A stretch of 64,000 nt of DNA from Paenibacillus etheri (GCF_001012825.1 NZ_LCZJ02000037.1:79637-143636), one strand, 5' to 3'. Numbered from the stretch's first letter, positions 7,653 to 17,816 are shown. Program-made: numbers and translations. The notes: a model not told the origin generated them from the sequence alone.

Positions 7653-8701
7653 CAGCTGCTCACCTCCGCCATAAACGACTTAGCTGCTGCTGGTTCAATG
7701 AACCCCTGGGATAAATAGTCGCGGATACTCATGTCCAACGTATGCATGCCTTGCGAGCGTCCGGTTTGCATCACATTTTTAATCTGATGTGTCTTTTCAG
7801 TACGAATGAGGTTGGCTACTGCAGGTGTATTCACTAAGATCTCTGTTGCACATATCCGCCCACGTCCCCCTGCCCTTGGAAACAACCGCTGACTGACAAC
7901 TGCCAGTAATACTGAGGCAAGCTGTGAACGAATCTGTCCCTGCTGATGACCAGGAAAAGCGTCAATAATTCGATCAATTGTCTGTGGTGCGTCTGTTGTA
8001 TGTAAGGTTGCCATCACAAGATGACCTGTCTCTGCGGCAGTAACTGCTGCTGTAATGGTCTCCAAATCCCGCATCTCTCCAACGAGAATAACATCTGGAT
8101 CCTGACGTAACGCGGCACGTAGTCCGCTCGCAAAGCTAGCTGTGTCGTTGCCCACTTCACGTTGATCCACTAGACAGGTTCCATGACCATGAAGAAATTC
8201 TATAGGATCTTCGAGTGTCACAATATGCTTGCTTTCGGTCTTGTTAATGTAATTCAGCATAGCTGCTAACGTAGAGGATTTACCGCTGCCCGTAGGGCCT
8301 GTAACTAGAATCAAACCTTGTGGTTTGAGTGACAAAGTGGATAAAATCGGAGGCATCGATAGCTGTTCTAGACTCGGAATCTCTGCTGGAATTGCCCGGG
8401 CAGCAATACTAATCTCACCCCGCTGACGATAAACATTCACCCGAAATCTTGCACCGCCATCCAGCGGATAAGAGAAATCCACCTCGCCTGCATTCCGAAA
8501 CACTTCGCTTCTTTCACTGCCAAGCAGCGTTTCTGCCATTTCTGCAGCTTCATCAGCTGTTACTGGTGCACCCTCAAGTGGGTGAAGCGTTCCATCCATA
8601 CGTATCACCGGAGGCGAGCCTACAGAGATATGTAAGTCGGAAGCTTTGGAGGAGTAAGCCGTCTGCAAAAGCTGTCTAATATCCCGCGTATACGTTGGCA
8701 T
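7652..8701 (-). CDS. pilT: Type IV pilus retraction ATPase PilT
   Basis: A 349-residue hexameric ATPase. Visible parts: N-terminal PAS-like subdomain with the SKASDLHISVGSPPVIRMDG signature (about 18-37), Walker A GPTGSGKS (135-142), Asp box around LEDPIEF, Walker B DVILVGEMRD (about 203-211) and His box GHLVMATLHT (226-235). The C-terminal NLIRTEKTHQI segment matches the retraction motif of PilT (AIRNLIRE...THQI). It lacks the MshEN domain and the CxxC zinc motif of PilB. Presence of PilT implies retractile pili and possible twitching motility. Confidence 0.93.
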   Translation of the reverse strand: MPTYTRDIRQLLQTAYSSKASDLHISVGSPPVIRMDGTLHPLEGAPVTADEAAEMAETLLGSERSEVFRNAGEVDFSYPLDGGARFRVNVYRQRGEISIAARAIPAEIPSLEQLSMPPILSTLSLKPQGLILVTGPTGSGKSSTLAAMLNYINKTESKHIVTLEDPIEFLHGHGTCLVDQREVGNDTASFASGLRAALRQDPDVILVGEMRDLETITAAVTAAETGHLVMATLHTTDAPQTIDRIIDAFPGHQQGQIRSQLASVLLAVVSQRLFPRAGGRGRICATEILVNTPAVANLIRTEKTHQIKNVMQTGRSQGMHTLDMSIRDYLSQGFIEPAAAKSFMAEVSS

Positions 8702-8744
8702 CGGCTGCTCCCCCTAGATTAAAATGCAATACACCTAATAGACC

Positions 8745-10409
8745 CTAATGTGAGACCGTCTCGCGCATAACTTCTTGTAACGTCGTAATTCCCTGACTAA
8801 CTTTGAGTAAGCCATCATCCATCAGTTGAACAAGTCCACGCGCTTTACCTGCGACACGGAGTTCTTCTACTGAAGCAGTGTTCGTAATAAGCTGCCGCAA
8901 ATGATCGTCAATACTGAGTACCTCATGAATCGCTATTCGGCCACGATAGCCAGAACTGCTACAGCTACCACAACCTCGACCACGATGCAGTTCATCCGCT
9001 GGCAACCCTAAGCTACGTAGCATAATCGCTTCTTGCTCAGATGGTTTGTAGGCTTCTTTGCAGTCGGTACAGATTTTACGAACGAGCCGCTGCGCTACAA
9101 CACCAATCAGTGAAGAGGCAATTAAATAAGGCTCTACCCCCATATCTCGCAATCGAGAGACAGAGCTAATGGCATCGTTTGTATGTAAAGTAGACAACAC
9201 TAGATGACCCGTTAATGAGGCGCGAACCGCAATTTCAGCAGTTTCCGCATCCCGTATCTCACCGACCATTACAATATTCGGATCTTGTCGGAGAATCGAA
9301 CGTAGTCCCGCCGCAAAGGTTAACCCAATAGCCGAGTTTACGTGTACCTGGTTTACACCCTCAAGCTGGTATTCCACCGGATCTTCCACCGTGATAATAT
9401 TTGCACTTTCTACATTGAGTTGATTCAGCGCTGAATATAAAGTCGTTGTTTTTCCGCTACCTGTAGGTCCAGTGATTAGTAGAATTCCATAAGGACGCGC
9501 GATCATTTCCTTAAAAGCTTCCGCATTCCCCTCACTGAATCCCAAAGCATCTACAGATTTAACCCCAGTACTCAAATCTAGCAACCGCAGTACAATCTTC
9601 TCTCCGTGCATCGTCGGCAATGAGGACACACGAATATCTACCATTTTGTAATCGAACTGCATCTTGATTCGGCCGTCTTGTGGCAAACGTCGTTCTGCGA
9701 TATTCAGTCGGGCCATTATTTTCAGACGAGCGGTGATAAAGCCCTGCATCTGCTTAGGAATAATCCGCTCTGTCCGTAAGGTTCCATCAATGCGGTAGCG
9801 GATCGTTAGATTATTCTCACCTGGATCCATATGTATATCAGATGCCCGTAGAGCAACAGCCTGCTGAATCATCTGATTGACCAAACGAACAATTGGAGAA
9901 TCCTCGTCTGTAATCTCCGTTTCTTCTATTTCTTCTTGTGTCGGGAGCTCTACTAGCATTTGATTCATAGAATCACGCATCCCATAATGACGAGCAATCG
10001 CCCGCTGCAGCTCATCTCTGGTAGAAATAGCAGGTTCGATCCGGAACCCTGTACTCATTCGCAAATCTTCTATCGCAAAATAATCCAGCGGATCGGCCAT
10101 CGCAACCATCAGCTTACCGCCTTCTTTTAAGAAGGGAAGTACTTGATAACGCTTAGCCATACTTTCAGGAATAATCTGCGTAATCGCAGGATCAATCTGG
10201 TATTTAAATAAACTGACATGCGGAATGCCGAGCTGGAATTCAAGTACTTCAATCAGCTGCTGCTCCGTGATATAGCCTTGAGAGATTAGCAGATCGCCAA
10301 GCTTACGCTTGCTCTTACGCTGTTCCGCAAGTGCTTCAAGCAGCTGTTCCTGCGAAATAATATTATTTTCTACCAGCAAATCTCCAAGTCTCTTTTTCAC
10401 GATGGCCAT
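8745..10409 (-). CDS. pilB: Type IV pilus extension ATPase PilB with N-terminal MshEN domain
   Basis: A 554-residue GspE/PilB ATPase. The N-terminus has two 24-residue MshEN motifs, R7-Q30 (RLGDLLVENNII...LLEALAEQ) and K36-Q59 (KLGDLLISQGYI...LIEVLEFQ), separated by five residues. In characterised relatives this double motif binds c-di-GMP. The ATPase core has DIHMDPGE, Walker A GPTGSGKT (314-321), Asp and His boxes, and the tetracysteine zinc pair CTDC ... CGSC in the C-terminal part. It powers pilus extension. Motif 1 has Asn where many have Gly and motif 2 starts with Lys instead of Arg, so ligand binding is probable but not certain. First gene of the minus-strand unit. Confidence 0.93.
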   Translation of the reverse strand: MAIVKKRLGDLLVENNIISQEQLLEALAEQRKSKRKLGDLLISQGYITEQQLIEVLEFQLGIPHVSLFKYQIDPAITQIIPESMAKRYQVLPFLKEGGKLMVAMADPLDYFAIEDLRMSTGFRIEPAISTRDELQRAIARHYGMRDSMNQMLVELPTQEEIEETEITDEDSPIVRLVNQMIQQAVALRASDIHMDPGENNLTIRYRIDGTLRTERIIPKQMQGFITARLKIMARLNIAERRLPQDGRIKMQFDYKMVDIRVSSLPTMHGEKIVLRLLDLSTGVKSVDALGFSEGNAEAFKEMIARPYGILLITGPTGSGKTTTLYSALNQLNVESANIITVEDPVEYQLEGVNQVHVNSAIGLTFAAGLRSILRQDPNIVMVGEIRDAETAEIAVRASLTGHLVLSTLHTNDAISSVSRLRDMGVEPYLIASSLIGVVAQRLVRKICTDCKEAYKPSEQEAIMLRSLGLPADELHRGRGCGSCSSSGYRGRIAIHEVLSIDDHLRQLITNTASVEELRVAGKARGLVQLMDDGLLKVSQGITTLQEVMRETVSH

Positions 10410-10785
10410 GTCCGTTCAGCTCCATATGCCGTTATTGGTTATACCTTTATGCCGACCTTAATAATGGATAATACGGGGAATAAACAGAAGGTAAATTACC
10501 ATTTTTATTTCTGCAAAATACGAAAAATATTTTTTCCATAATTACGGATCCATCAAATTTGTCAAACTAGCGTATTTTTCAATAGACTTGGGACTTTAGT
10601 AATAAATTTATAGGTATATTTCAATAGATTTATGTTGTCTATCAATGCTTAATGTCCTAGAATGTATATAACATAGATTGGATAATTTTACAATGAAATC
10701 AGCTGAAAAAGCTGTCGTAAACTAGCATATATGACCTCTAATGCGACCATATCTGTCAATAGTTAACAATCAGGGAGAGATGACC
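10410..10785. other. Divergent intergenic region pilB / large exported protein
   Basis: An A+T-rich region of about 375 bases between two divergent genes. A weak sigma-A-like pair for pilB may be TTTACC (near 10486-10491) and TATTAT (near 10464-10469) on the minus strand. On the plus strand there is a CAGCT-gaaaa-AGCTG hairpin at about 10700-10714. No ORF or riboswitch consensus was recognised. Both transcription units probably start here. Confidence 0.35.
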
Positions 10786-13700
10786 ATGAAATTTGCCAGC
10801 AACAAAAGGATCTATCTTATTACAGTGTCCATTCTGCTTCTCCTTCTGCTTGTTCTACCACTCAAAGATCACTTCATGAATGTCGAAGCCAGTTCAAATG
10901 ATTACCAAATTCGGATGCTGGAGGTTACGGAGAGTGGGGTTAGTGAGCTTACGTCTCTAAAAACGGGAATATCTAACCTGACGATTGATACGATGAGTAT
11001 GAAGCGCTTTGTGGCGCTGCGGGATGATCTGGACGGGAGATATGATGCGGTTTATATCGGGAAGGGGAATTACAATCCTGCACAGGTGAGTGATCAGAGA
11101 CCAGCCTCAGAGGAGAATAGAGCTAGGGCACTAGACACCAAAAGCATGAAGAACGATATCACTCAGCTGAAGGCAGATCAAATAACGAAGGAATTTATCA
11201 ACAAGGGGTTATATGTTTTCTTTCATAGTCAGCCCTTTAAAGACAAAGATAAAAAACCTCAAGATAAGCGAGGTATACTGTACAGCTCTTTTAATAGTTA
11301 CCGTCTTTCCACCACCGCACCAAAGGTTAAGTTTGTAGATGATACCGAACTCGCAAATATCTTTGATGATTTAAAAAAACAGAACTCTACATACATAAAC
11401 GACTTAAAAAAACGCCCCCGTCTTCAAATTACGAACAAAATACCTGACTATGACCCTAATGTAGCTAATAGTAAAATCTATGTTCCTGGGGAGAAGCTTT
11501 CTTTTAATTTCAATGTTACCAACGCACCTAGAATATTAAGCTCTCCGCTCTCAGTCAAACTATATATCGGTCTTGATAAGTCCATCAAAATGGGAGAAAA
11601 ACAGGTCGTTGCTGAAACAGAGCTTAATACATCCAGTGGAACTATCGAATACACTTTGCCAAAAACGTACTCCGGATTACTCTACTGGAAGCTAGAAATC
11701 AATGATTATCATAATTCGCAATTAAAGGATTTTGACAGCGGCGTAATTCGTTATCGCGGAGAGAAGACCATCGTAAATATTCTTCAGGTTATGCCTGACA
11801 CTCTATCGGAAAGCAGCCTCCTGAACACTAGTAATATGGATCCTCTGTTTTTGAATACAACTGATTATCAACTTCATATAGCGGTCAAAACTATGACTCA
11901 ATTTAACACATATGTGAATGAAAAATATGCTGCAACACAAAGCTACGGATTAAACGGCACCTATGACATGCTCATCTTTGGTTTTGTCGACGAATACTAT
12001 AAGAAATCCAACTTAAACACTAATGCAACCAACGCGATTACACAATTCACTGGTACCTTCAAGCAAAGCGCCTTGTTCACTCACGATACCATCATTAATT
12101 TAGATGCAAATAAAAAGAACTGGATCAATAATTTCATGGGGATTACCGGTCAGATGAATCCTGAGACCAACTTAGGCCATAATGCCATCAATCTTTCCAC
12201 CAAGGTTAAGCCGGTGAATGATGGACTTTTAATGCAATATCCCTTTTATCTGAGCAAGAGGGACGCCAACAACAAGCAGGTCGATATCATTCAACCACAA
12301 ATTGCACCGACACATAACCAGTACTTTACGCTTAATCTGGGAGATCCTGAGGTGGTCTCCTGGTATAACATTGAGAGTATGCCTGAAGGCACCTCAATTA
12401 AACCAAATGGAGAATATAATAAATACCAGCGCGACACCGAAGATAGCTGGAATCAATATTACACCTATTCGAAGGGAAACATTACCTACTCAGGCACAGG
12501 TCACTTTTTTGGAGTTAGTGATATCCCGAGCTCTCTCAGTAGATTCCCTGTCTGGGAACAACAATTGTTCGTTAATACCATGTATCGTGCTTTTATTGGT
12601 GCCAATCATGCTCCAGAGATCACGGTGCATACACCAACTAATGGCTCATCGGTTCCTTCTTATCAAAACACAATACTAGTCGACTATACTGTAACTGACT
12701 TGGACTTTAATGATCGTGATCTGACAACTGAAATTCGCTTTAAAAATGGGAGCACGTATTTTACCGACATTGAAATGAGTAGAACGAGCATTAAATCAGG
12801 GCAAAGTATATATAGAACGGTTAAAAATCCGCTTCCAAATGGGGGCGAACTCGACATCGAAATTAACGCATGGGACCAAAACGGAGCTCTCTCAAGTAAA
12901 ACCATCAGAGTAAATGTCCTGCCGTCGAACACCAATTTGAGTGTAACACGCTCTCTCTCTCAGAATGTTGTGAATGGTAAAGTAGAAAAGGGTGAACCGG
13001 TCACCCTTAGTTATTCCATTACACCAAAACCTGTACCTTTTGAAAACGTCAGCACCGCCAATCAGGCCTACAACACACAACTGATATCGGATATTGTATT
13101 CACCGAGAACCTTCCACCTAACCTAGAGATTTCAGGAGAACTACCTGTCGATACGATTGTCACGGGGAATGTGACTAGCGGATATAGATTGACACGGAAT
13201 CTAAGTAACATAACTTATTCATTAAAGACGGAGAATGGCAAACAGATCTATAAACCTGACTCTGAGCAACCCATAACGTTCCAAATTACGGTTACTCCGA
13301 CTCAGTCCCAGACTTATACTTTAAATGATTCCAAGCTAACTTATGTCGATATTCATGCAACATTGCCGCCGCTGGGAATCATTAATGAATACAACGCATT
13401 TATCCTTCAGACAACCTCACTTCGTGGAGGAACTATCATGGGGCCAATAGCATCGGGGGGCACAGTCAACTTCAACAACGCTGGTATTGATGTAAATGGA
13501 CGATACAAAGGCAGTGTCCCATACGGTATTGTCACGGGTGGAGATGTTAATCTTCCTGAAGGTACAGTTTACGGAAACGTATTGTATGCTGGAAAAGTTC
13601 TGAATCTAAAAAATGGTTCTATTCAAGATGGTAAGCCAATACAAGGAACTCTTTTAGATTTCAGTAAGTATGGAGATTATTTCCGTGGACTCTCAGATGC

Positions 13701-15399
13701 CATTGCTAAGTTGCCTGCCAACGGTTCGGCGATTCCAGATGGATACGGATCAATCACCTTATCAGGTAACTCATCCATTAACATCTTTGATATTAAAGTC
13801 GCCGACCTTAGCAAATTTACGAGTTCAAGACTTAATGTTCCAGCAGGATCAACGGTAATTGTTAATGTGAAAGATGATAAAGATACTGAGCAGTTCTTAC
13901 ATTTCCCACTCGGAGATGACGGAAGCCGTGTGCTATTCAACTTTCCTAAGTCTACTTCTGAAAGTTTTGCAAAGCTTAGGATATCTCAAGCCAACGTATA
14001 CGGAACCATTCTAGCACCACGGTCTGCCATAACATTCGATGGAGGACAGGTGTATGGAACAATCATTGGAGCTTCAATGACTATGAGTTCAGCGACTTTA
14101 TTCCATTATCCTTTTACTGGTAACCTACCAGCGGAAATCTATCCGCTACCTGTCCCAGCGCCGACAGATCCTCCATCAGCTAATTTAGCGCGTACTACGA
14201 TTTCGTTTGAGACCTTAACCTTTACAGCCGAATATAAAATTAAGGCTCTACAATTAGAAAGCAGAACCATCTATGTCGGAGAAGGAATGCGTTTAATTCC
14301 AACAGTCGTGCCATCAGATATCCCTGATCAGGCGTTTTTGTGGGCAACTACCGATACTAATTATGTACAGTTGGATTCAAGCAGTGGTTACATCACAGGT
14401 CTCGCCAAAGGCACAGCGACAGTCCATGTAGCTGCACTAGATGGTAGCGGCAAACAGGCTACAGCAACCATAACGGTAGCTGAGCGAACTCCACGATCCT
14501 TAACGATTGATGGAGATGAGACTGGTGAAGTTAACGATTCTATTCCTTTAAGTGCTATCTATGTGCAAGACAATCTAAATAATCAGGGACCAGAGGCCAA
14601 TATAACCTATACCTGGTCCGTCATCAATGTCACCTCTGGAGCAAGCACTGCTGTAATTAATACCAATCCAGACTACCCAGGTGATGACACCAAAAAGGTA
14701 TTCAGTGCTACACAGTCAGGAGAATACCTAGTAAGCCTTACTGTAAATTCTAGTAATCCGGTGCCAATTACCCAAAAGAAAACCATAGTAATCACTAACC
14801 CGCTAAAGTCACTGTCGATTGAAGGTCCAACAACTGTAATGGTAGGGGGGCAAATTAATCTAAAATCAATTAAAGGACCTCAAGATGCGGATGCTGCGCA
14901 ACTGAGCTGGAAATTTGTCCAACCCGATGATGCCGATACATTTGCTAGTCTCGCACCTTCAGAAGATGGATCCACCGTTAAATTGAATGCAGGTGCCAAG
15001 GCTCAAGAAGGACTTCAGATTGAGGTTTCGTCCAATGACATAATAAGTTCAAAACACATCGTTAACATCGTTGATTTAACTGGATTAAGATTCCGGGATC
15101 AGTCCATTACTTTAGAGGTAGGCAAGACCTTCCCGCTAACTTCAATCTTATGGCCGTTCCCAACCTCCATATCGTTAGATCAAATCATAAATAACCTAAG
15201 TTGGGAAAGTAAGGCCCCAGGAATTGCTAGCGTCGATAATGGAGATGATGCAAAAATCAGAGGAACCGTTACAGGTGTCAAAAAAGGCTCAACCATCATT
15301 ACAGTGACCTATGATTCTGGAATTGCTGGTAAAACACCAGTAACAGCTAAGATCACAGTCAAGGTAACGGACTCTTCCCCAAATGGGGATCGATACTAA
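10786..15399 (+). CDS. Large exported multidomain protein of the T4P locus (DUF5057-like N-terminus, choice-of-anchor-A, Big2-like repeats)
   Basis: 1537 residues from ATG 10786, chosen because AGGGAGAG (10772-10779) lies 6 bases upstream; the frame is open to an ATG at 10741 without a site. A signal anchor is obvious (about 8-28, IYLITVSILLLLLLVLPL). Residues ~36-600 resemble the DUF5057 family found beside pilus genes (recalled, not checked). About 605-715 is Ig-like. About 878-1115 is a choice-of-anchor-A / ice-binding-like β-helix region (GGTIMGPIASGGTVNFN ... YGTIIGASMTMSSATLFHYPF). About 1155-1235 and 1433-1535 are Big2-like (YVGEG...GLAKGTATVHVAA; VTGVKKGSTIITVTY). There is no LPXTG or SLH motif. 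It lies divergent to pilB and convergent to minor pilins, so a surface or pilus-associated adhesin is the best inference. Confidence 0.72.
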   Translation: MKFASNKRIYLITVSILLLLLLVLPLKDHFMNVEASSNDYQIRMLEVTESGVSELTSLKTGISNLTIDTMSMKRFVALRDDLDGRYDAVYIGKGNYNPAQVSDQRPASEENRARALDTKSMKNDITQLKADQITKEFINKGLYVFFHSQPFKDKDKKPQDKRGILYSSFNSYRLSTTAPKVKFVDDTELANIFDDLKKQNSTYINDLKKRPRLQITNKIPDYDPNVANSKIYVPGEKLSFNFNVTNAPRILSSPLSVKLYIGLDKSIKMGEKQVVAETELNTSSGTIEYTLPKTYSGLLYWKLEINDYHNSQLKDFDSGVIRYRGEKTIVNILQVMPDTLSESSLLNTSNMDPLFLNTTDYQLHIAVKTMTQFNTYVNEKYAATQSYGLNGTYDMLIFGFVDEYYKKSNLNTNATNAITQFTGTFKQSALFTHDTIINLDANKKNWINNFMGITGQMNPETNLGHNAINLSTKVKPVNDGLLMQYPFYLSKRDANNKQVDIIQPQIAPTHNQYFTLNLGDPEVVSWYNIESMPEGTSIKPNGEYNKYQRDTEDSWNQYYTYSKGNITYSGTGHFFGVSDIPSSLSRFPVWEQQLFVNTMYRAFIGANHAPEITVHTPTNGSSVPSYQNTILVDYTVTDLDFNDRDLTTEIRFKNGSTYFTDIEMSRTSIKSGQSIYRTVKNPLPNGGELDIEINAWDQNGALSSKTIRVNVLPSNTNLSVTRSLSQNVVNGKVEKGEPVTLSYSITPKPVPFENVSTANQAYNTQLISDIVFTENLPPNLEISGELPVDTIVTGNVTSGYRLTRNLSNITYSLKTENGKQIYKPDSEQPITFQITVTPTQSQTYTLNDSKLTYVDIHATLPPLGIINEYNAFILQTTSLRGGTIMGPIASGGTVNFNNAGIDVNGRYKGSVPYGIVTGGDVNLPEGTVYGNVLYAGKVLNLKNGSIQDGKPIQGTLLDFSKYGDYFRGLSDAIAKLPANGSAIPDGYGSITLSGNSSINIFDIKVADLSKFTSSRLNVPAGSTVIVNVKDDKDTEQFLHFPLGDDGSRVLFNFPKSTSESFAKLRISQANVYGTILAPRSAITFDGGQVYGTIIGASMTMSSATLFHYPFTGNLPAEIYPLPVPAPTDPPSANLARTTISFETLTFTAEYKIKALQLESRTIYVGEGMRLIPTVVPSDIPDQAFLWATTDTNYVQLDSSSGYITGLAKGTATVHVAALDGSGKQATATITVAERTPRSLTIDGDETGEVNDSIPLSAIYVQDNLNNQGPEANITYTWSVINVTSGASTAVINTNPDYPGDDTKKVFSATQSGEYLVSLTVNSSNPVPITQKKTIVITNPLKSLSIEGPTTVMVGGQINLKSIKGPQDADAAQLSWKFVQPDDADTFASLAPSEDGSTVKLNAGAKAQEGLQIEVSSNDIISSKHIVNIVDLTGLRFRDQSITLEVGKTFPLTSILWPFPTSISLDQIINNLSWESKAPGIASVDNGDDAKIRGTVTGVKKGSTIITVTYDSGIAGKTPVTAKITVKVTDSSPNGDRY

Positions 15400-15427
15400 A
15401 TTCTTATATTTAACAAGTATCACACAT

Positions 15428-15473
15428 GAAAATAGGGTATCCCTAAGCCATCGCTTAGGGATACCCTATTTTC
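15428..15473. terminator. Bidirectional terminator between convergent genes
   Basis: Perfect 20-bp stem (15428-15447 with 15454-15473) around a 6-nt loop CCATCG; the arms end in A4/T4 tracts on both strands. It serves the large exported protein gene (+) and the PilX-like gene (-). Confidence 0.92.
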
Positions 15474-15480
15474 ACTAATC

Positions 15481-17256
15481 TTAATGACTTACAAGCTCCA
15501 GAGGTCCTACGGTTACATTGATCTGCTGCACACGAGGTAGACTAGACTGCTGGTGGGTGAAAATCTCCTGATTATAATCGATGCGAAATCGGTGACCCAA
15601 AGTATAACGATTCTCATCCTGATTTTCGAAATCAAAACCTAATGCCGGATCTAACGGTTCTTTTACTTTGCCAAGCACTGCATTGACTGTAAGATTGCCT
15701 TTTGCGAAAAAACCCCCATTTAACCAAAAGATTGAACCTACACCGTATAGATCAGCATCATTATCCGTGTAAAAAAAAGCTTTCATTTGCGCTGTTTCAT
15801 TCCTAAATGCATCAATTCGGTTAATGAGCACATTACCTTTAGAGATAAGAACTAGTTCCTTATCGCCTAATCCTCGAATTACTGCATCCTCTACAGTCGT
15901 TTGTCCCAGAACAAACATAGTGGAATTGAATTGCACTTGGCCTTTAATAATGACGTTACCTGTAACCAGAATGTTCGCTTGGATCTCCAAAAAGTTAGTG
16001 TTCTCTGAACTATAGTTATTTATCTCCAGATCACCATTTACAATGAGCCATTTGGGCTTGTTAGGCAAAGTACCGGCTTTAGCATCATCACTAAACGTTA
16101 ATTGCTGGTAATCAATTCCGTCAATTAATAGATTGCCATTATAGATTGCCGATTCTTCCCGAGCTTTTAATAATTTATTCTGATGTTCTTTTACTTTTTC
16201 TAAGTATTCGCTATATTCTAGTTTGTATATATCTTTTTGTTCTTCTGTTGGATTGTTTGGAAGTACTGGTTCAGCGATGGGTGGATTAGCATCGGGTAGA
16301 TTAGTTAATCTTGAGGATAAATAATCACCTAATCGTTTCTGTTCAAAAGCTTGCTTAATTTCAGACTTCGACCCGGCCCTACCTGTCGCTTCCTCCACTT
16401 TATCAAAAAAGGACTCCTCCACATTGATCTGAATGAATTTTTTTTGTGGTTTGATGAACACCTGTTCTTTATTAACACCTAGAATATTAGGAAGGATAAT
16501 GGATGCATTATTTTTATTTACTACTGCATCTACAACACCATTCCCAGAATATTTAATACTTTCAAGTGATTGCACATGTACTTCAGGAGGAGGTTCCGTA
16601 GAAGTTGCACCGGTTACACCCTTCAATAATTCCACTCTGGGATATTGGGTCTTTATTTCAGGGGGAGCCAATCCTTTGTATGTATATAATGCGGTATCCC
16701 TGACGTTCAATTCTTGACCTGCATATATATTTCCGTGGAGTATTGGCGCTCCGTTTAGTGTCAAGGTTGCCTCCGAACCAAATGCATACTTCAAGAAGTC
16801 GGGGTATGTATCAATGACTATTTTCTGCCTCAACTCTCTTTGAACGCCATTGACTGCAGCTTCGGCGGAAATATTGATATAATATTTATATTTTTCCACA
16901 CTTTGTTCCTCGTACGTAATACTTTTGATCTTGCCAATAGCTCCAGTTAGCTTTGTACTTACACCATTACTGACTCCAACAATTTTGTTCGTGACCTCTT
17001 CGACAATATCCTTAATCTCATCTTCCATATGATCAGGATCGATATCCTTTCGTCCATCCAGCTTCGTCTGTATATAAGCGACCGCTTCATCCAGCCCCTT
17101 CTGCGCAAGGTGTAAACTTTGCACATCGTTCTCTCTGGTTTCCGTTCGTTGTGCCCCGCCCATCGTTGCCCCAAGCACAGCTAGTCCGAGTATAGTAAGT
17201 AGAAGAGCAACAAACATAACTAGTACTAGGGCTGATCCTCTTTCGTTATTCCTCAT
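15481..17256 (-). CDS. PilX-like minor pilin with a large β-rich C-terminal domain
   Basis: A 591-residue protein whose N-terminus (ERGSALVLVMFVALLLTILGLAVLGATM, about 5-32) matches the PilX N-terminal type: short, uncleaved-looking leader and a long helix, with a Gln/Asn-rich continuation. The rest is β-rich: ILHGNIYAGQELNVRD near 170, and around 395-520 successive short turns such as IVNGDLEINN, ILVTGNVIIKGQVQF, KGNVLINRID and FFAKGNLTVN that look like a right-handed β-helix. This echoes the choice-of-anchor-A region of the neighbouring 1537-residue protein. It could be a tip or priming minor pilin. It is much longer than classic PilX (~200 residues), which is unusual. Confidence 0.7.
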   Translation of the reverse strand: MRNNERGSALVLVMFVALLLTILGLAVLGATMGGAQRTETRENDVQSLHLAQKGLDEAVAYIQTKLDGRKDIDPDHMEDEIKDIVEEVTNKIVGVSNGVSTKLTGAIGKIKSITYEEQSVEKYKYYINISAEAAVNGVQRELRQKIVIDTYPDFLKYAFGSEATLTLNGAPILHGNIYAGQELNVRDTALYTYKGLAPPEIKTQYPRVELLKGVTGATSTEPPPEVHVQSLESIKYSGNGVVDAVVNKNNASIILPNILGVNKEQVFIKPQKKFIQINVEESFFDKVEEATGRAGSKSEIKQAFEQKRLGDYLSSRLTNLPDANPPIAEPVLPNNPTEEQKDIYKLEYSEYLEKVKEHQNKLLKAREESAIYNGNLLIDGIDYQQLTFSDDAKAGTLPNKPKWLIVNGDLEINNYSSENTNFLEIQANILVTGNVIIKGQVQFNSTMFVLGQTTVEDAVIRGLGDKELVLISKGNVLINRIDAFRNETAQMKAFFYTDNDADLYGVGSIFWLNGGFFAKGNLTVNAVLGKVKEPLDPALGFDFENQDENRYTLGHRFRIDYNQEIFTHQQSSLPRVQQINVTVGPLELVSH

Positions 17257-17270
17257 CCCTCCTACTCCTC

Positions 17271-17816
17271 CTAGAATCCGAATTTGCTTTTCAGCTCCAA
17301 TGGGTAATCCCTTCCGTTGTAGCTCTGAACTAGCGATAAATCTATCGATATCAGACCACTATCACAAGGAATGCTATTCTGACAATCTAGAGTAATGGCA
17401 GAACCTTGTGCTAACCTAGATGTAATCTTAGTTCTTGTGTCCGCTGAAGGGTCTATCACATCGGGTGGAGCTATCGTAAGAATGCCATTAGCAATACGAA
17501 TCCGAGATTTGGTGCCGTCCTGGCGCTCTAACGTAATGAAGCTATCAATAATCTGGGTCTTATCAGCATTTTGGATCAACGTTGGGGTAACCTTATCAGG
17601 CGCAAAGGTATACAACTCTGTAATTATTGTGGACATTAACAAATCCCCTTCATCCCGCAAAGAATTTTCAATCGATATTTTATGATAGCTGCGTAAGCCT
17701 AACATCGTTATCCCTGAAATAATTCCTGCGGCAACTGTAAACAACGATAGGGCTACAATTAGCTCCACTAAAGTAAATCCACCCTCCCTGCGGAGAAGGT
17801 TAACGAATTTTTTCAT
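17271..17816 (-). CDS. Minor pseudopilin (PilW/GspJ-like)
   Basis: A 181-residue protein from ATG 17816, which has GGAGGG about 10 bases upstream and overlaps the previous gene by 17 bases; a longer open frame to 17933 has no site. The leader ends RREGG and is followed by FTLVELIVALSLFTVAAGIISGITMLGL, the class III prepilin signature with Glu at +5. The remainder is a β-rich head with ITLDCQNSIPCDSGLISIDLSL, containing a likely disulphide pair. Substrate of PilD; expected to join a minor-pilin initiation complex with its two neighbours. Confidence 0.85.
   Translation of the reverse strand: MKKFVNLLRREGGFTLVELIVALSLFTVAAGIISGITMLGLRSYHKISIENSLRDEGDLLMSTIITELYTFAPDKVTPTLIQNADKTQIIDSFITLERQDGTKSRIRIANGILTIAPPDVIDPSADTRTKITSRLAQGSAITLDCQNSIPCDSGLISIDLSLVQSYNGRDYPLELKSKFGF

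Noticed and set aside
12302-12679. 125-codon frame inside the giant exported protein gene
   Set aside because: Alternative-frame shadow without a start signal.
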